Assembly (NCBI GenBank): GCA_019915135.1
Contig: JAHLMK010000025.1
Coordinates: 310,001 to 374,000 of the forward strand
Length of the DNA stretch: 64,000 bases
Reading direction: 5' to 3'
DNA from: Strobilurus pachycystidiatus
Taxonomy: Eukaryota; Basidiomycota; Agaricomycetes; Agaricales; Physalacriaceae
In this document: positions 33,990-46,507 of the stretch, piece after piece
How the letters are laid out: each line of letters begins with the position of its first letter
Numbering within the stretch: position 1 is the stretch's first letter
Notes under the pieces: model-generated
Seen by the model: the letters and a program-made list of their open reading frames with translations, nothing else
Databases searched by the model: none
Told to the model about the DNA's origin: nothing
Made by a program: the position numbers and the translations under genes

Positions 33990-35520
33990 ATCTATTTCGA
34001 ATGTAGAAGGTTCGCAATTCAATAATGAGCATTACTGTCGATATATACGCTAGCTCGGTACTCCTCTAGCTCATCGCGTCCTTTGGCCCCGACGAGAATC
34101 CTGCCTACAGGGACTCACTCAAGGCTGTAAGTCTTCTTCTTCTACGTCTTCTACTGATTTGAATCGGACTATACGGCCTCTGTGTTATCGACTCATCATA
34201 TGGGCCACAACGAGGTCTCACGTACATTTTCCATTAATTGGTCATGATCAATGGAACGTCCGAGGAAGAACAGACTCCAACTGACACCTTGCAGTTCTGA
34301 CATCGCTTAGAGAGGCGTGACGCGATTGAATGTCGATTGCGTGGGATTGAAATTGGTGAATCTACGCAAACTTACTGGAAGTCATCACGAAAGACAGGGC
34401 TTCATGGGCGGCGAACTGGACGAACAAGAACAAGGAGTTCGCAAGTTTCATCGCCGGTTTGCTTTGGAGTCAATCTGATGGCAAGTCGGTATCGAAGTTC
34501 TGGTTCGACTGAGCCATACCGACTGCGAACTGCCGTGTAATCAGTTATGTTGAGTCTTGGGGATCGAACAAACGAGCGGCATTTGCCGGAGTGCGAACAG
34601 CCGAATTTCAACCTCCAGGAACTTGTCTTTGAATCAACACGTTCGTGACGCGTCGACCATCCTATAGGCACAACAGGATGGATACGCTGTGGCCCGCTGC
34701 CACTCCAATACCGCCGTAGGTTGGTTCTCAATCAGTAATGCTAGTCTCTGATAGCAGTCGTCAGTCGCCATGCCTATTTCCACCACAGGTTTCCTCACAC
34801 GGATCACCGTGGGTTATACGCGATGCAATCCGTTGGCTGACGCTTGTCGCGAGGTCCTCGGACAATTGATCGTCAAATGCAACGTTACTGCTCGGCAATG
34901 CCTTTGAATCCTACCGCTTACACTCTACGTCGTACCATATCTGGAAACGGGAATATTTGGGCGCTTGCATTGCCTGTCTATGTCTCGGCGCTCAGCTGGT
35001 CTATGTGTGGATGTCTACCATACTCACCTTCCCTGCGGCGATGGACAGTACTTCTCTTAGTCGCTTCTTGGATTTCCTACTCATCTGGCGTTTGCCGGCA
35101 AGAATATCTCCGAAGTTGATAGTAGAACAATGTTCCGACTTCATTGGGAGTCTGATGGAAGCTATCTATAGGTTTCACAATGTCCGCCCCTCTGACGCTG
35201 CGAACTGAGGTCGTAGACGGACGACCTGAATGCCCTGCTCATCTCTGGTTGAGCAGCCCCAGCCGGAGATTGTTCGCGACACGTACTTCTATATCCTGAC
35301 GTCTCTCAGATGATCGTCTAATACCTGGACTTTTTCAGACCATTGGCACCGTCTTGCACCTCCCAAATGCTTCTTTTTTACGTCCCCGCAACCGTACTAC
35401 GCAACGCAACTGGACGCGCCTTCACGCGGTCTCGGTATGAGGCCCTGCCACCAAGATCGCATCTTGAGGAACGGCGATGAACTAGCTGCCTATTCTACTG
35501 CTATTCTTGGCTGTGGAAAA
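33990..35520. other. no secure gene; possible membrane-protein remnant
   Basis: Between 34,770 and 35,210 a plus-strand stretch reads HIWKREYLGACIACLCLGAQ and LVYVWMSTILTFPAAM, hydrophobic and reminiscent of basidiomycete seven-helix proteins. Frames shift often and no gene model can be built. A 9-bp perfect hairpin AGTCGGTAT / ATACCGACT lies near 34,484-34,530. Confidence 0.35.
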
Positions 35521-35528
35521 CAGAGAGA

Positions 35529-37703
35529 TAGTGTTGCCGCAAGAGCACGATGTCGTGAGATCGAGACGGTCCTACGATCCGGATAAGGAAATTAATCGGT
35601 CTCACGACCGTCTCGTCTTATACGGTCTTACGACGATTATCCAGATTGGGCACGACTCTTCCTCACACCAATATACATGGTTTTCCGACTTCCCTTTCGC
35701 ATGCCCAATTCTCTGAAGTCATGAAGATTTGAACTACGTCAAGACATTGTCAACAGCGCTATCCGTTCCGAAGAGGATGTGAACGGACGGTTGCGGACAG
35801 TGACCCTGAGACATCGCAGAAAGCGGCAATTCTAGATGTGGCGATATATGGCATCATAGATCACTGTATACCCCCACGAGGGTTGAATACTATTTTGCTA
35901 TTACATAGGTGTCTCTAACTTCATAGACCTATATGAAGGCCTATACGAAGGACTCCGTATAGGTACATGTAGCTCTCTATATTATCCAGACTTGTACAAA
36001 TCATTCACAACTTTTCGAAGCAACATATATTCCGGATACTTTACCGGCATGCAGGCAGCTCTCGGAGACAACTGAAAGACATATAGGTTCATGAATACGA
36101 GCAATCTATCACTTGACTCCAAAATCCACTTATATTATTCACACTACATACGAAATACGGAACTACTTTGTACGAGATTGGGGCACAAGGAGTACAAGCA
36201 CACGCTCACACCAATGAGGAGCAGACAGAAGAACGTACGCTGGAGACGTAGGTTAGAGGATGATGAAAAACCAGGGAGAGTTCACATACCAGACGTGGCA
36301 AGTCAACATCTATATGCCAAGAGCAGTAAGAATGAAGAAAAAACGTGGTGGGCAACATACCTCAACATCAAGCTCGACAGGACAAGGCTCTTGCTCAATA
36401 CCAGGAAGAAAACCTGGATGTATGCGTCAAAAATATAAGGATTCAAATCGAGGGCGAGAGACACACCGGATGGCCGTTCATCAAATCGGGCAGCGCCGAT
36501 TCTTGCAAGGTGGACACCCGAGGGGCAGCGTTAGACAAGTCTCTTGTAGATGAATCAAGATGTACGTACCGAGTTCATGAGATGATGATGACTGGCCGGG
36601 TGGGACACCGTGAAGGCAGGACACAATAAGAACGGGAGACGAGAAAGGGAGCAACTGTGGGTGATCTTGAGCAACGCGACAAAAATGGCCAAAGAGAGCT
36701 GGCTGCCCTATAGCGGGACGGCAACAGCGGCAGTGATGGGGGCGCGTGTCGACAGGCTGACAGAGCAGAGTTGTTCTTGGCCATGCTTGCGCGTCGCAGT
36801 CTGTCAGAATGGCGTCAAGTCGGTGCTTGTTGCGCTCCTCGTACTCCTCGTCATCGCTTCAGTCGTTCTGTCGGAGTGGTTAGGTCGTTGGCGTCGCACT
36901 AGTCATGCAGGGCACTAGCTTGATCCGTACAAGACACACCCATTGTCACAGGACACACCTGTTGTCGCGCTCATGTTCGTCGTTGCGCTCATGTTTGTCA
37001 TCGCGCTCGCGTTGGAGATGCCCGTCGTGACACTGGTCGTGTCCGTCGTTCACTAGTCGCGCCCGTCGTTCCCGCTCTGGTGGTTGGCCGGTCTTGCTCA
37101 TGCTAGTGAGAGCAGAGTGGTCAAAGTGCGAAGTCAAGAGGGAGACCACGCGAGGCTTGCCGGTTTGGATTGCATTCAAACTCCGCCCGGCGCTCATGAA
37201 CCTTGTAAAAGTTTGTATGCCATAACATACACCGACACACACTAATAACCAGTTCAGCATGTATCTGTTACTCTGCGAAAGTATGTATAGCTTCTATTTG
37301 TACGTTCAGTCATACTTATAGCTAGCACTACTATATATAGGGTATACATAGTAATTAGGTCCTCGTACACCATCATGAACCTCAGTATAGTATCCCTTGG
37401 TACAGAAAGATTGGTCACATTTGCTGATGGACTTGCTTGGCACTAACAAGGTGGCTGAGCTCCGTGAGCTCACTGAATTATCCTACCAGTCATCTTACAT
37501 TGTATATATTTGCTGTGTCTAATACCTATATCACGAGTACTACTACTTGAGTAGCTGTGAACGGGTGTGAACTGAAATTTGGGCGTGCTGACGGAAATGG
37601 TAATCAATCGCAAGACGATCGTGATGGGGGCTGTCGTGAGACGTCTTACGATACCCCGGTCCGCGACTCAAGACGTCTCGTATCACGTCGTGCGGCAACA
37701 CTA
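35529..37703. mobile_element. non-autonomous hAT element (2.2 kb)
   Basis: Perfect 13-bp inverted ends TAGTGTTGCCGCA (35529-35541 and 37691-37703) are flanked by an identical 8-bp target duplication CAGAGAGA (35521-35528 and 37704-37711). Subterminal motifs are shared by both ends: GTCGTGAGA at 35552 and 37633 (reverse at 35600) and GTCTTACGA at 35625 and 37643. A 10-bp perfect stem is formed by 35562-35571 and 35606-35615. No transposase motif was seen inside, so it depends on a partner. Its termini differ from the autonomous hAT at 0.8-4.7 kb, which is therefore unlikely to be the driver. Confidence 0.9.
36961..37014. repeat. three 18-bp tandem repeats
   Basis: Three imperfect 18-bp units (TTGTCGCGCTCATGTTCG and variants) lie inside the hAT element. 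On the minus strand they would read as repeats of DKHERN / DEHERD. No coding role is supported. Confidence 0.6.
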
Positions 37704-37711
37704 CAGAGAGA

Positions 37712-38670
37712 AAACCCGACCGATGATCTTTTGATTTCCGCATGCGGTAATCAGTGATCTAGAGAAACGTGGCAGTTTCATTTCCATCGCCATTGACATG
37801 ACCCGTCCGGCCGGTCCCGTGGACCACTGCCGTGTAACAACAACAACAACAAATCACGTTCGGGTTGTTCTGTGTCCACTCTAACCCTTCTCTACCCGAG
37901 TATCTGACCTTGGGACAGAGTCTCTCGTAACGACGGCGCGTCTGGACCATCGTTGGCGCTGCATCTACAAACAGTGGGGTGGGAGTTGATCCCGATGTCG
38001 CTCGAGTCTGCCTGAGCGGTATCCCACAAAAAAGACTCGCTTCAATGTCAGAGATTGGTGAGTGAAACCCTATAGCCCGCTGCCCCATTTCAGCTTTGCG
38101 CTGAGGCACCGCCCTCTCAATGCATAAAGATCGATTATTACCTAATTCTTGTCGCGGCCGCCGCATCCCTCAAATCTTTGTTCAATGAAGATATCCAGGT
38201 AGATTTTCCCGTTCCGCAGGCGTACATTCCTCTGATATGGAATACAATAAGCGACCAGTTGCGGACCTACCGTGCCGCCAAGTTCCAAGGCGTTAAGATA
38301 CGATTCATACGACCACGCTCTTAAGCGCTCGAATTCGTGGCGCTTATTTGGCGTGCTGATTTGTAGGACGCAAAAAGGCACCTTGTGAGGTTCTCACTTG
38401 GTTGCAGTGGTGTATCCCTCTCCCCAAACTGCTGACTCCGGTTTTCTTAGTGAATATGGATAACCATTCGTGCTGGTTCAGCTTGACTTCGTTATCGAGT
38501 CCATACTCCTCGGAGCAATTCGTTACACTCAGGGCATCAAACTGTCACTGTTGTGGAAAGGTTTTCTCGCGGCCGGGCCACGTCTAAGCCACGTGTACTC
38601 AGAATGAGTCATTTCACTGTCATTTAACAACGCGTAACAATTTCCGTCTTCTCTCAGTGCCACTACAGTC
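37712..38670. other. unassigned region left of AlkB-like gene
   Basis: Minus-strand frames at 37759-38166 and 38142-38381 overlap slightly. The second reads LELGGTVGPQLVAYCIPYQR and DIFIEQRFEGCG, which looks protein-like but is not recognised. A small minus-strand gene is possible; otherwise the region is the promoter of the AlkB-like gene. Confidence 0.3.
37830..37852. repeat. (AAC)n microsatellite
   Basis: A short run of about five to six AAC triplets. No function inferred. Confidence 0.8.
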
Positions 38671-39706
38671 ATGTCATCTTCTTCGTCTTTCAGTTACAGC
38701 GCAGTAGCGTCGGCCAGTCCGTCGATCGCACCCAACCTCGTCCCACCAGCATCCGGTGTACCTGAAAATCCCCCACCGGTAACCTACGGCTCTGGAGACA
38801 CGTACCTCGTGCTGAACTTATTGCAACCGGAACTTTCAAAAGTAGCCTTTCAGCGAGTAAGGGATGAGGTTCAATGGAACAAGATGCACCATCGTGGTAA
38901 GTCGAGCCAGCTCAGTTGGGACTGGATCATAAGCTGACGTACCCTTGTTCCCTTCTCGGCCAGGCGGTGAGGTGCCTCGCTTAGTTGCTGTACAAGGCGT
39001 CATATCTCCCGATGGAAGGTATATTCATCGTTTGCTGCACGTACAGCCGCTCAGCAGACAGTACAGCATACCCCTCTATAGGCATCCGTCCGACGAGAGT
39101 CCTGAACTATGCCGTATCACGCCGACAATCGCGCTCATCGCCCATCGCGTCCAGCGGGTCTTGAACCATCCCGTGAACCATGTCCTCATCCAGTATTATC
39201 GTTCTGGTAAAGATCACATCTCAGAGCACGCCGACAAAACCATCGACATAGTGCGGGGCTCGAACATTGTGAACGTATCTCTCGGCGCGACGCGCACCAT
39301 GGTACTGCGCCACAAAGATGACGCATCGCAGTCGGATGGCCATCTGGCAAAAATTCCGCTCCCACACAACAGCATGTTTGTTCTGGGCCTCGAGACCAAT
39401 CGGCAATGGAAACACGGGATTCACCCAGTTCGTAACAAACGAGTCGTCGTGGGGGAGAGGATAAGCCTCACTTTTCGATGGATTGGGACGTTCCTCACAA
39501 AAGAGCTGACGATGATCTACGGGCAAGGGGCCGTAGGCAAGACACGCGATTCGGCGAGGCCAGTCATCAACGGCGGGAAGTGGGTGGGTCGTCTGATTGG
39601 CGCGTTCGGTGAAGAGAATAAGGACAGCGATTTTGACTGGGACGCTGTATATGGTCATGGCTTCGATGTTCTCCATTTCGCCTCCTCGCAAGCTAGGTTG
39701 GAATAA
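38671..39706 (+). CDS. AlkB-like 2-oxoglutarate/Fe(II) dioxygenase
   Basis: Two exons, 38671-38896 and 38964-39706, join in frame for 322 residues (HHRG|GEVPRL across a 67-bp intron). The catalytic domain has the AlkB signature: the iron-binding HxD in SEHADKTIDI, the distal His in RQWKHGIHPV, and the 2-oxoglutarate-binding RxxxxxR in GERISLTFR. The substrate-lid region LIQYYRSGKDHIS and a FVLGLETNRQW turn fit the eukaryotic AlkB-homologue group. The first ~40 residues are Ser/Pro-rich and probably disordered. The family oxidatively demethylates nucleic acids or proteins; the substrate of this fungal branch cannot be told from sequence. Confidence 0.93.
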
Positions 39707-40122
39707 GCATGCCTCATCAAGGCTTTTCTCATCGTATCCGGCCATAAAGCTGTTCTACCACTACTCTCTGATGTACTGCTATTCCGTTACAACTGTGGTT
39801 CACGAAAGTTCATTGTGCGCCCAGATTTATTCTCGCTTCGCGCTTCCCAATTGCTCGCTTCTAGCATCTGACCAGTGTTGAGGGGCTCTGCCCGCGCAGG
39901 ACGCATTGGTCCAACTAGACGAAGACCCGCGATCTGTTAGATTCACTGTGACCCAATGAAGGCGTCAAGCTCCCTCTGTAATTGGTAGGCCTGATGTAAG
40001 ACGAAGAGACGTATACTAGCCAATAATATTATGTACAGTGGAAGTGAAATGCTTCTTGATCCAGCAGCTGTTGCAATATGACAAGTCACTCAACAGTGGA
40101 GCACACGGGGAAGGGAACCCAT
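39707..40122. other. no gene recognised
   Basis: About 400 bp between two convergent 3' ends (AlkB-like gene and zinc-cluster gene). Nothing further seen. Confidence 0.4.
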
Positions 40123-41158
40123 TCACGGCCCGCAGTTGACATCGTGGCCCAGGTTCTGCGCACTCGCGGCCCTCTTCCTGATGCCGCGTTTATGCTGACC
40201 CCTTCTCGACGCCGCCGGGTACTGACACTTGTTTCCTCTTCTGGCACACTGACTACATCCTCGTAAGTACACACTACACCAAAAGACTGGAGGGTGACTG
40301 ACTTGCACGTCATATCCGCGCTACCATCCATCGGACGACCACAAGCAATCTTGCGCCCCCTGCAGAAGAAGCATGCCAGATAACTACTCGCCATTCGGCC
40401 GACAAAGTGTCCGCCGGGGTGCTGGGGTGATGGTCGAGGTGTCTGTGCAGCGGGAACATCGGCCTTGCCGGCGACTCTCGATGTACTCGCCGGAGATATC
40501 GAGTTTGCCCGGGACCAGCCAGTGATATATGGCGAGGAGTCTGATAAGACTGGAACCGAGTTGGAGGGCGACGCTACAGAATGATACGTGCGATCAAGGT
40601 CTGGGTACCCATATGCAGGAGAAGGGGAGTCGTTGGTGCCGACAAACGGAGTGCCTCGGTCGTGCGAGGAGTGGTCATTGCTGGACTCGTAGTGGTTGGG
40701 AATCGACCGGAGGCCGTTCCGAAGTTGATTCTACGAAGTCAAGGTCATCATGGGTGCCATTTACTTGCCATATCTCTTACATATGAGTTTGACGGGAGGC
40801 CATGTGCGGGCGCAGTGCTGTAGTAGCCTTCGCGGCTGCAGTAGTCTGGGTAGGCCTGGATGACGTGGTCAGGATGCTGTGCAATCATTGAGACAAATCA
40901 GGAGAGGCGGGATGAACGACATGCCTGGAGAGCGCGACGAGAAGTAGGTGCAGAGACGTTTTGTTGGCTTGACGGGGGATCAGACTTGTCCTGATAGTGG
41001 TAGGACGAGTGGCTCTTATAGGCATCCTGATCCAAGAGATAGCTGCCGTCATCACACTCTGCAAGTGCGTCGTTCCATGACAGCGAGCCCGAAGAAGCAG
41101 GCAGTCTTAATGACTGCCGCAATGGGAAGGAGGAGGAAGCGATTGGAATGCAGGACAT
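40123..41158 (-). CDS. Zn(II)2Cys6 fungal-type zinc-cluster protein
   Basis: The last three exons are clear: 40781-40876, 40303-40730 and 40123-40252, separated by 50-bp introns (GTAAGA...CGTAG and GTCAGT...TGTAG). Together they encode a Ser/Pro-rich linker and then the zinc cluster. The six cysteines are in LACFFCRGRKIAC and, across the intron, TCNQCARRGNKCQYP, spacing C-x2-C-x6-C-x11-C-x2-C-x6-C. The protein ends soon after in a basic tail (SRRGQHKRGIRKR). The cluster sits at the C-terminus, unlike the N-terminal position in ascomycete Gal4-type factors; some basidiomycete factors have this arrangement. The upstream exon (YLLDQDAYKSHSSYHYQ) and the start near 41158 are tentative. Probable DNA-binding transcription factor, target unknown. 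Confidence 0.78.
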
Positions 41159-43838
41159 CGGGTGGCTCCTAGAACAGATGATCTTGCTGTCTTTGTGAAT
41201 TGGACGAAGGGGCAGATAGAGACTGATGGTGGAGAGAAGGAAGGTCAACTCGCTGCCTTTATTTAAGCATGGACACACAAGATCGAGTAGCTTTAAGGTC
41301 GATCTCTGTCTGGTGCACGTGAACCTCAGGGTACCATCGTCACGTTGGGTTACCGACCGATTCATCCAGCTGCTGGCTCGCCGGCCAGGGTAAGGTGAAT
41401 CATCCGAACCGAACCTCAAACCCATGGTTTCAATGTGTGCCATCGTGTCCACGCGAGGTACATCACCATAGCACTCTCGCAAAGATTGACATTCGAGGTT
41501 ACTGTTGATGTAGTATCATGATCCTGTCAGGCGATCCTGGGGACAACATAATCTGTCCGGGCAGACGGAATGTGGGAGTGGCAAATGCACTTTCCGTGCA
41601 CTTTCCGAAATTGGTCATTCAATTGTCAGAATACATGCTAGGACTCACAATCGCTACTTTTCTCCGAGACCGTCACCTTTGAGGACAACAGGAGACTCAT
41701 GTCAAGGTTGAGTGCTTAAGTGAGTATTGGCTTTATCCCACCACGGTCCAATGGGCACCGTTGTGGGTTCACATACCTAACCTGGCCATCTCATCAGGGG
41801 AATGTGACTGTGGAACGAAAGCTGAGCTTACTGGGAAATCCCAATCGCGATGGCCGCTCGATCCACATTCGGTCTACATTGCAATGATCATCAGGTTTTT
41901 TCTCACATAAGCTGTGTTCGAAGACGAAACAAATCACCACAGAAGAGCAGCAGGCGGTCATGTATCTACAACGAATGAGTAAACAGATATGAGAAGGTGA
42001 AGCAGATGGCAATTTGGAGAAGAAGTATCAGTATGAACTTGAGATCCTGTCGAGTTGACCGTCGATTGTTGTAAATGTGGATCCGGGTCTCAAAGTGGTG
42101 ATTTGCCGATAACAGAGCAGAGTTGAGCAGATTTGTCGTCTCGTCTCATTTCGCAGGCGTCAGCGTATCGTGTAGGCTACTGATTCCAGAGAACGCGGTT
42201 GATGGAGAATAGAACAGAGCTGCATCCAGGAGCTAGAAGTGCACGAGAGTCGAGCAGTGTGTTGGTGGTAGTAGGGAATTTTTTTTCAAATTCCAAATTT
42301 CGCGATGCGACATTTGGGACACCGGCCGGCACTTGCCGAGCTGCTCTTCGATCCTCGTAACCTGCTTTCTTAACTCCCCTACCTAACAGCAATGCTGAGT
42401 GTTAGTAAGTAATGTTTGTATATCAATATTGTAATTCAAAACGATTGTCAGCCGAGCCGGTGTCCTGTGATGGCTTTTTGAATATGCAGGTCAGTTTCGG
42501 TGACCCACCACTCCACACATGTCGGTAGCTGAGTCCTGTGGCGACTCGCCAGCAAGCTGCCGGCTCTGGCGTCTCATAAAAAAACTCCGAGCGTCGGAGG
42601 TTTCGCAACTACGGCCGGAGACTGATCGAAAGGTAGGTCCTGCTCATCCGGCGAATGAGATTCGACGAGAACTGGTTACTGGAGACGACGCTCATGGTTG
42701 TGTAACCAGCATAGGGCACCACATGCCATGGATTATGTATCTAGATCAACGAATTAGCCGAGTACGATGAGCGCTCTCAGACTTACAATTGATGTTTCAT
42801 TGCAATCCCAACGTTCGATTACCCACGAAGTTATCAAAGTCTCTGCGCAGCTGCATCGTACTCATATGTACACGGTCTACAACTGCTGTTGGTAGCGGTC
42901 AGATGAGGCCCTGAGATATCTAAGCTCGTGCATTCTACTTATGTCTATAGGTGGAAGCGACGGAGCGAGATGATTTTCTGTTTGCTGTGCGACTGAACAT
43001 ACACCATATGTTGGGCAGCCTGTAAGTACACACATCGCCCTTGCCAAATATTGCCCACTCACAATGAGTACGCAAAGTACCCCGAGCGTCCCGATTGTAG
43101 CATCCACTTTCGCAAAAAATGATCTAGAACAGATCCATCATCATACAAAAATCAAGATTCGAGGATGGATGATCACCATGGGCTACTGACGACATTGAGC
43201 ATGTAATCAGTCCCTCTGACATGATTGTGGGTCGTTAGTCTGTTGGTGGCAACAAAAGTCGACGTCACCTTGTTGACATCTAAGTCGATACCGGGGCGAT
43301 GACAGGCGCGGGATGTGGGTCGGGTAAGAGAAGTGGGGCCGCATAAATGCATGGCAAATGCAGGCCTGAAGAACAGGCGTGAACATAGAGTCAAATGGGC
43401 AGGGTGAGAAAGCTTCCTTCTTCGCATCACAGCGCGCAACTACCAATGCGTCTTTGTACGTCAGTCTCATAAACACTCAATGAGTGCCAATGGGCACAGA
43501 GAATTCAGCGCGGAGCACCAGCGCAGAGGAGCGCTGGTCCGCTAGTGCCAATGTATGTTCGGTGCTTCCAGATCGTAGCGCTCAGGCCCGTCTCAAATGA
43601 TCAATGACTTCGGCTGGGCCCCACACTCGAGTGGGCTATGTAGAATCTGGCTGCTTATAGCGCTAAAGGAGAAAAGTATGGAAGCTCTTCCTGACAGATT
43701 ATCTCTTCGAGGACGTTGGTTAATACGAGGGTCCGCGAGAATTTCGTGACATGACATCCGGCTGTGGTCAGACAAAGGTTGAGTCGGGAACACATCATAT
43801 CGAACTCTCCCTGCCAAAGCCAAATCTAGGAGTGATAT
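41159..43838. other. long stretch without a recognised gene
   Basis: About 2.7 kb. Frames at 42177-42392, 42423-42608, 42877-43107 and 43173-43476 (minus) and 42519-42770 (plus) have no motif, and no intron-exon chain could be built. It probably contains the upstream region of the zinc-cluster gene. I saw no terminal repeats. Confidence 0.4.
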
Positions 43839-45401
43839 TTAATCGGTAATTATTTCACTGTCTCCGTCGTATGCAATGTCCATCTTGATCTCCACGCTGC
43901 CGTCCAGGCCATCGGTGAACCACGCATTAAATACGTGTGCGACTGAGGCCGGAGCATTGCGTAAAAAGTAGATATCCAGGCGACGCAGAGAGTTTCGCAT
44001 CCGCATCTCATCTATATATGTCTGAAAATCGCTGGGAACATCCATCAAGATGAAGCCAAAAGAGGATGACAAAGCCAGATCTGTCAGCCTCCCAAGAACT
44101 GGCACGAGTGATAGGATGGTGTGGAGATGGACGAGATTGCGAATATGGAGGTCGAAATGGGAGACGTGGGGAGTGAGTGCGAGAAGGACAGCGAGTGCGG
44201 CGCTGTCATCCGCGTTGAGAGCCTTGACCTTTATAATGAGACTTTTAAGTGATCTGCCAACACAAGAACCCACGGCGGGTGCGAGATTGATGGCCGGGGA
44301 ATGGGGAGAACCGATGAGATCGAGATAGAGATGCTCGAGGTTGGGCATGGGAAAGAGCTCGAATAGATGTGCCATTCGAGGCGCAGCCACTAAGTGGTGC
44401 CATGGGTTTACGTGATGGAGAGCGAGTCGGCGAAGATGGATCAACGGCTTTGAGCAATGATTGTCATCAGCAGATTCAGAATGGTCAATGACCAGTTCCG
44501 TTTCACGAAGAAGAGGGAAAGCGGAACGGAGCATTATGATAGCACCGTAGGTCGAGATAGGCGCATTCGCATCGATGTGTCGCAATGTGATCAACTTCGA
44601 CCAGGGGCCGAATGTTGCATGCAAGCAAGAAGGATAGTCGGTCGTAAGATGGCAGAGCAGTGGAGCGTCCTCAAACACGCCGCGCAGACGAGGGTGCCTT
44701 GTCGGAGATCCTTCCCTGTTCACCATAGTCGTGAGCCGTAAGGTGAGGCGCTCCAGAGACCTCATCTCATATCTGAGATCTGCTATCATCTCGAGAGACT
44801 CGAAAGATATGGCAAGCGTCAAAGCCTTCCAGCGAGGGGCGTAACGCTTGAGAAAGATGACGGCGGGCTCACTGCTGATGTCAGGGTCGTCACAGCTATA
44901 TATGCCAATATCGAGGGGCACGTCGACGCTTCGACTCAACATGACAGAGATAAGACTTGCAGTCCGCCGCGAGCGATGCATAGTTTGGATTTCAACGAAG
45001 ATATGCGACCAACAGTGCGGTCTGCAGACGGTCAGCTGGCGCCACCTGCGACATACATGAGAGAGAGCCCAGGAAGGGTTCTCCATTGATAAAGAGTCAA
45101 CGCGGGGGACGCCAATCCAGTCACTTGCGCTTTCATGCATCCGTTCGATGAAGTTCTCGGCCAGGTGACCGTAAATTTCGTAGATGATATCTTCAGGAAT
45201 ATGACGGATGGGATGGACGACAATGGAGGCTTTGTGAAGTGCCTCTAGCTGCGAGGAGTTTCCGTTGGCACTGGTGTTGAGCGCGATGTCCTGACATAGC
45301 TGAGCCCTGTACGTCAGGATGGACTGCCGCTGAGCTTCCGATGGAGCATGGTTCGAGACGAGCAGTGCATCGATTATTGAGCATACGGACGCCGTAGACA
45401 T
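43839..45401 (-). CDS. basidiomycete F-box protein with LRR-like C-terminal region
   Basis: Single exon, 520 residues. An N-terminal helical segment is followed by a degenerate F-box around residues 63-130: HPIRHIPEDIIYEIYGHLAE, then SWALSHVCRRWRQLTVCRPH, with Trp at the usual positions. The rest is a series of irregular leucine-rich segments (RSLERLTLRLT, LIHLRRLALHHV, MPNLEHLYLDLIG, NSLRRLDIYFLRN). This is the standard layout of the very large agaricomycete F-box family, in which the F-box recruits Skp1 to an SCF ubiquitin ligase and the repeats bind substrate. The specific substrate is unknown. The reading frame is intact. Confidence 0.9.
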   Translation of the reverse strand: MSTASVCSIIDALLVSNHAPSEAQRQSILTYRAQLCQDIALNTSANGNSSQLEALHKASIVVHPIRHIPEDIIYEIYGHLAENFIERMHESASDWIGVPRVDSLSMENPSWALSHVCRRWRQLTVCRPHCWSHIFVEIQTMHRSRRTASLISVMLSRSVDVPLDIGIYSCDDPDISSEPAVIFLKRYAPRWKALTLAISFESLEMIADLRYEMRSLERLTLRLTTMVNREGSPTRHPRLRGVFEDAPLLCHLTTDYPSCLHATFGPWSKLITLRHIDANAPISTYGAIIMLRSAFPLLRETELVIDHSESADDNHCSKPLIHLRRLALHHVNPWHHLVAAPRMAHLFELFPMPNLEHLYLDLIGSPHSPAINLAPAVGSCVGRSLKSLIIKVKALNADDSAALAVLLALTPHVSHFDLHIRNLVHLHTILSLVPVLGRLTDLALSSSFGFILMDVPSDFQTYIDEMRMRNSLRRLDIYFLRNAPASVAHVFNAWFTDGLDGSVEIKMDIAYDGDSEIITD

Positions 45402-46507
45402 CTGGATGGTGTTTTATGTAACTCAGTGGGGGGCTACACGGTGAGATGAAGCCGCCTCACTGCAGAGCGCACGACGAAATGCCAGAGATGCTTGGAGATC
45501 GTCGTGTACGAGTTTGTCAATTGGCAAACTGGAACTGTCTCAGATGTATCAGATGACACGCGGCGCAGTGCCAAGAGAGAAGGATGAGGTGCTCACATCA
45601 AAAAATTGCAAGACAAGACATGTGGGCAATGTGACACGTTTTCGGGGTCGATTGATCAACAACGCGTAAACAACTGTACAGCCACCGACCATCGCTCTTT
45701 TGACCATGACATCTACACCTGTGATTACCGTCGTGAGGACTTGGGAACGCATACCGAAAGCTGGAGCAGATACTCTCCGCTGAACAGGACTCGGAATCTG
45801 GAACGATCCTGGTAGACTCGGGGGTCTTGTCGCAGGGGAGGGAAAGGGGTACTTTGCTCAGCCCTTGGGTGATGTGATGCGTATGCTGGCAGTGATCTCG
45901 AGCCTTCATGCGAAGTTGACCCTGGTCCAAAGCGCACATTGATTCTGTCGTGCATTTACTGATTGTGGTAAGCATTGGCCATTCTACGTTCCAGGTACGC
46001 GTGCTCATTGTCCCTCTCTCCATTTCGCTGCTCTGCTTAAGGATTGCTCAGACGTCACCGAAGGTATCCCCGGATCTACGTACTGCTCTGGCTCGCCTCG
46101 AACAATACCGATGACGGATCCGCTATACTGTTTTTGATATATCGTGGACATTTTCATTTGCAGTAGACCTGCAGTAGACCATCTCTTCCACACCGTCGAT
46201 CACGACGAGCAAAGGACGGTGTATATGCACCGCATGCCCCCCATATCAACCCTCCATCCTATGCTGACGGAGACTAGCTGAAGCATCGATACGTGAGTTT
46301 GTAGTAACCCGTGCTTGTCGTTGTCTCCACGCTAGGAAGTCCGCGAATGAATGTTGAGTAGTGAGGGGCGAATGTGGTGTTGCCGGAAAGATGGCTCCAA
46401 GCTTCCCTCTACTTCGCCGCAACTCTCTTATTATCATTCAGTTCTTTGTAGTCGACATTCGAGGTTTGATTCAATTACTCCTTGTGCGGTCTCACCGTAG
46501 TATACGT
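45402..46507. other. no gene recognised
   Basis: Between the F-box gene and the TauD-like gene. The minus frame 45598-46023 and other short frames have no recognisable motif. Confidence 0.4.

Noticed and set aside
34484..34530. Hairpin with GGTTCGA as a tRNA gene
   Set aside because: Only one 9-bp stem; no acceptor, D-arm or anticodon arm can be folded.
36091..36438. 115-codon ORF inside the 35.5-kb hAT element as a transposase
   Set aside because: No DDE, BED or hAT dimerisation motif; composition looks random.
40253..40302. Zinc-cluster ORF broken by frameshift
   Set aside because: A GTCAGT...GATGTAG intron of 50 bp restores the exact Cys6 spacing, so no lesion is needed.
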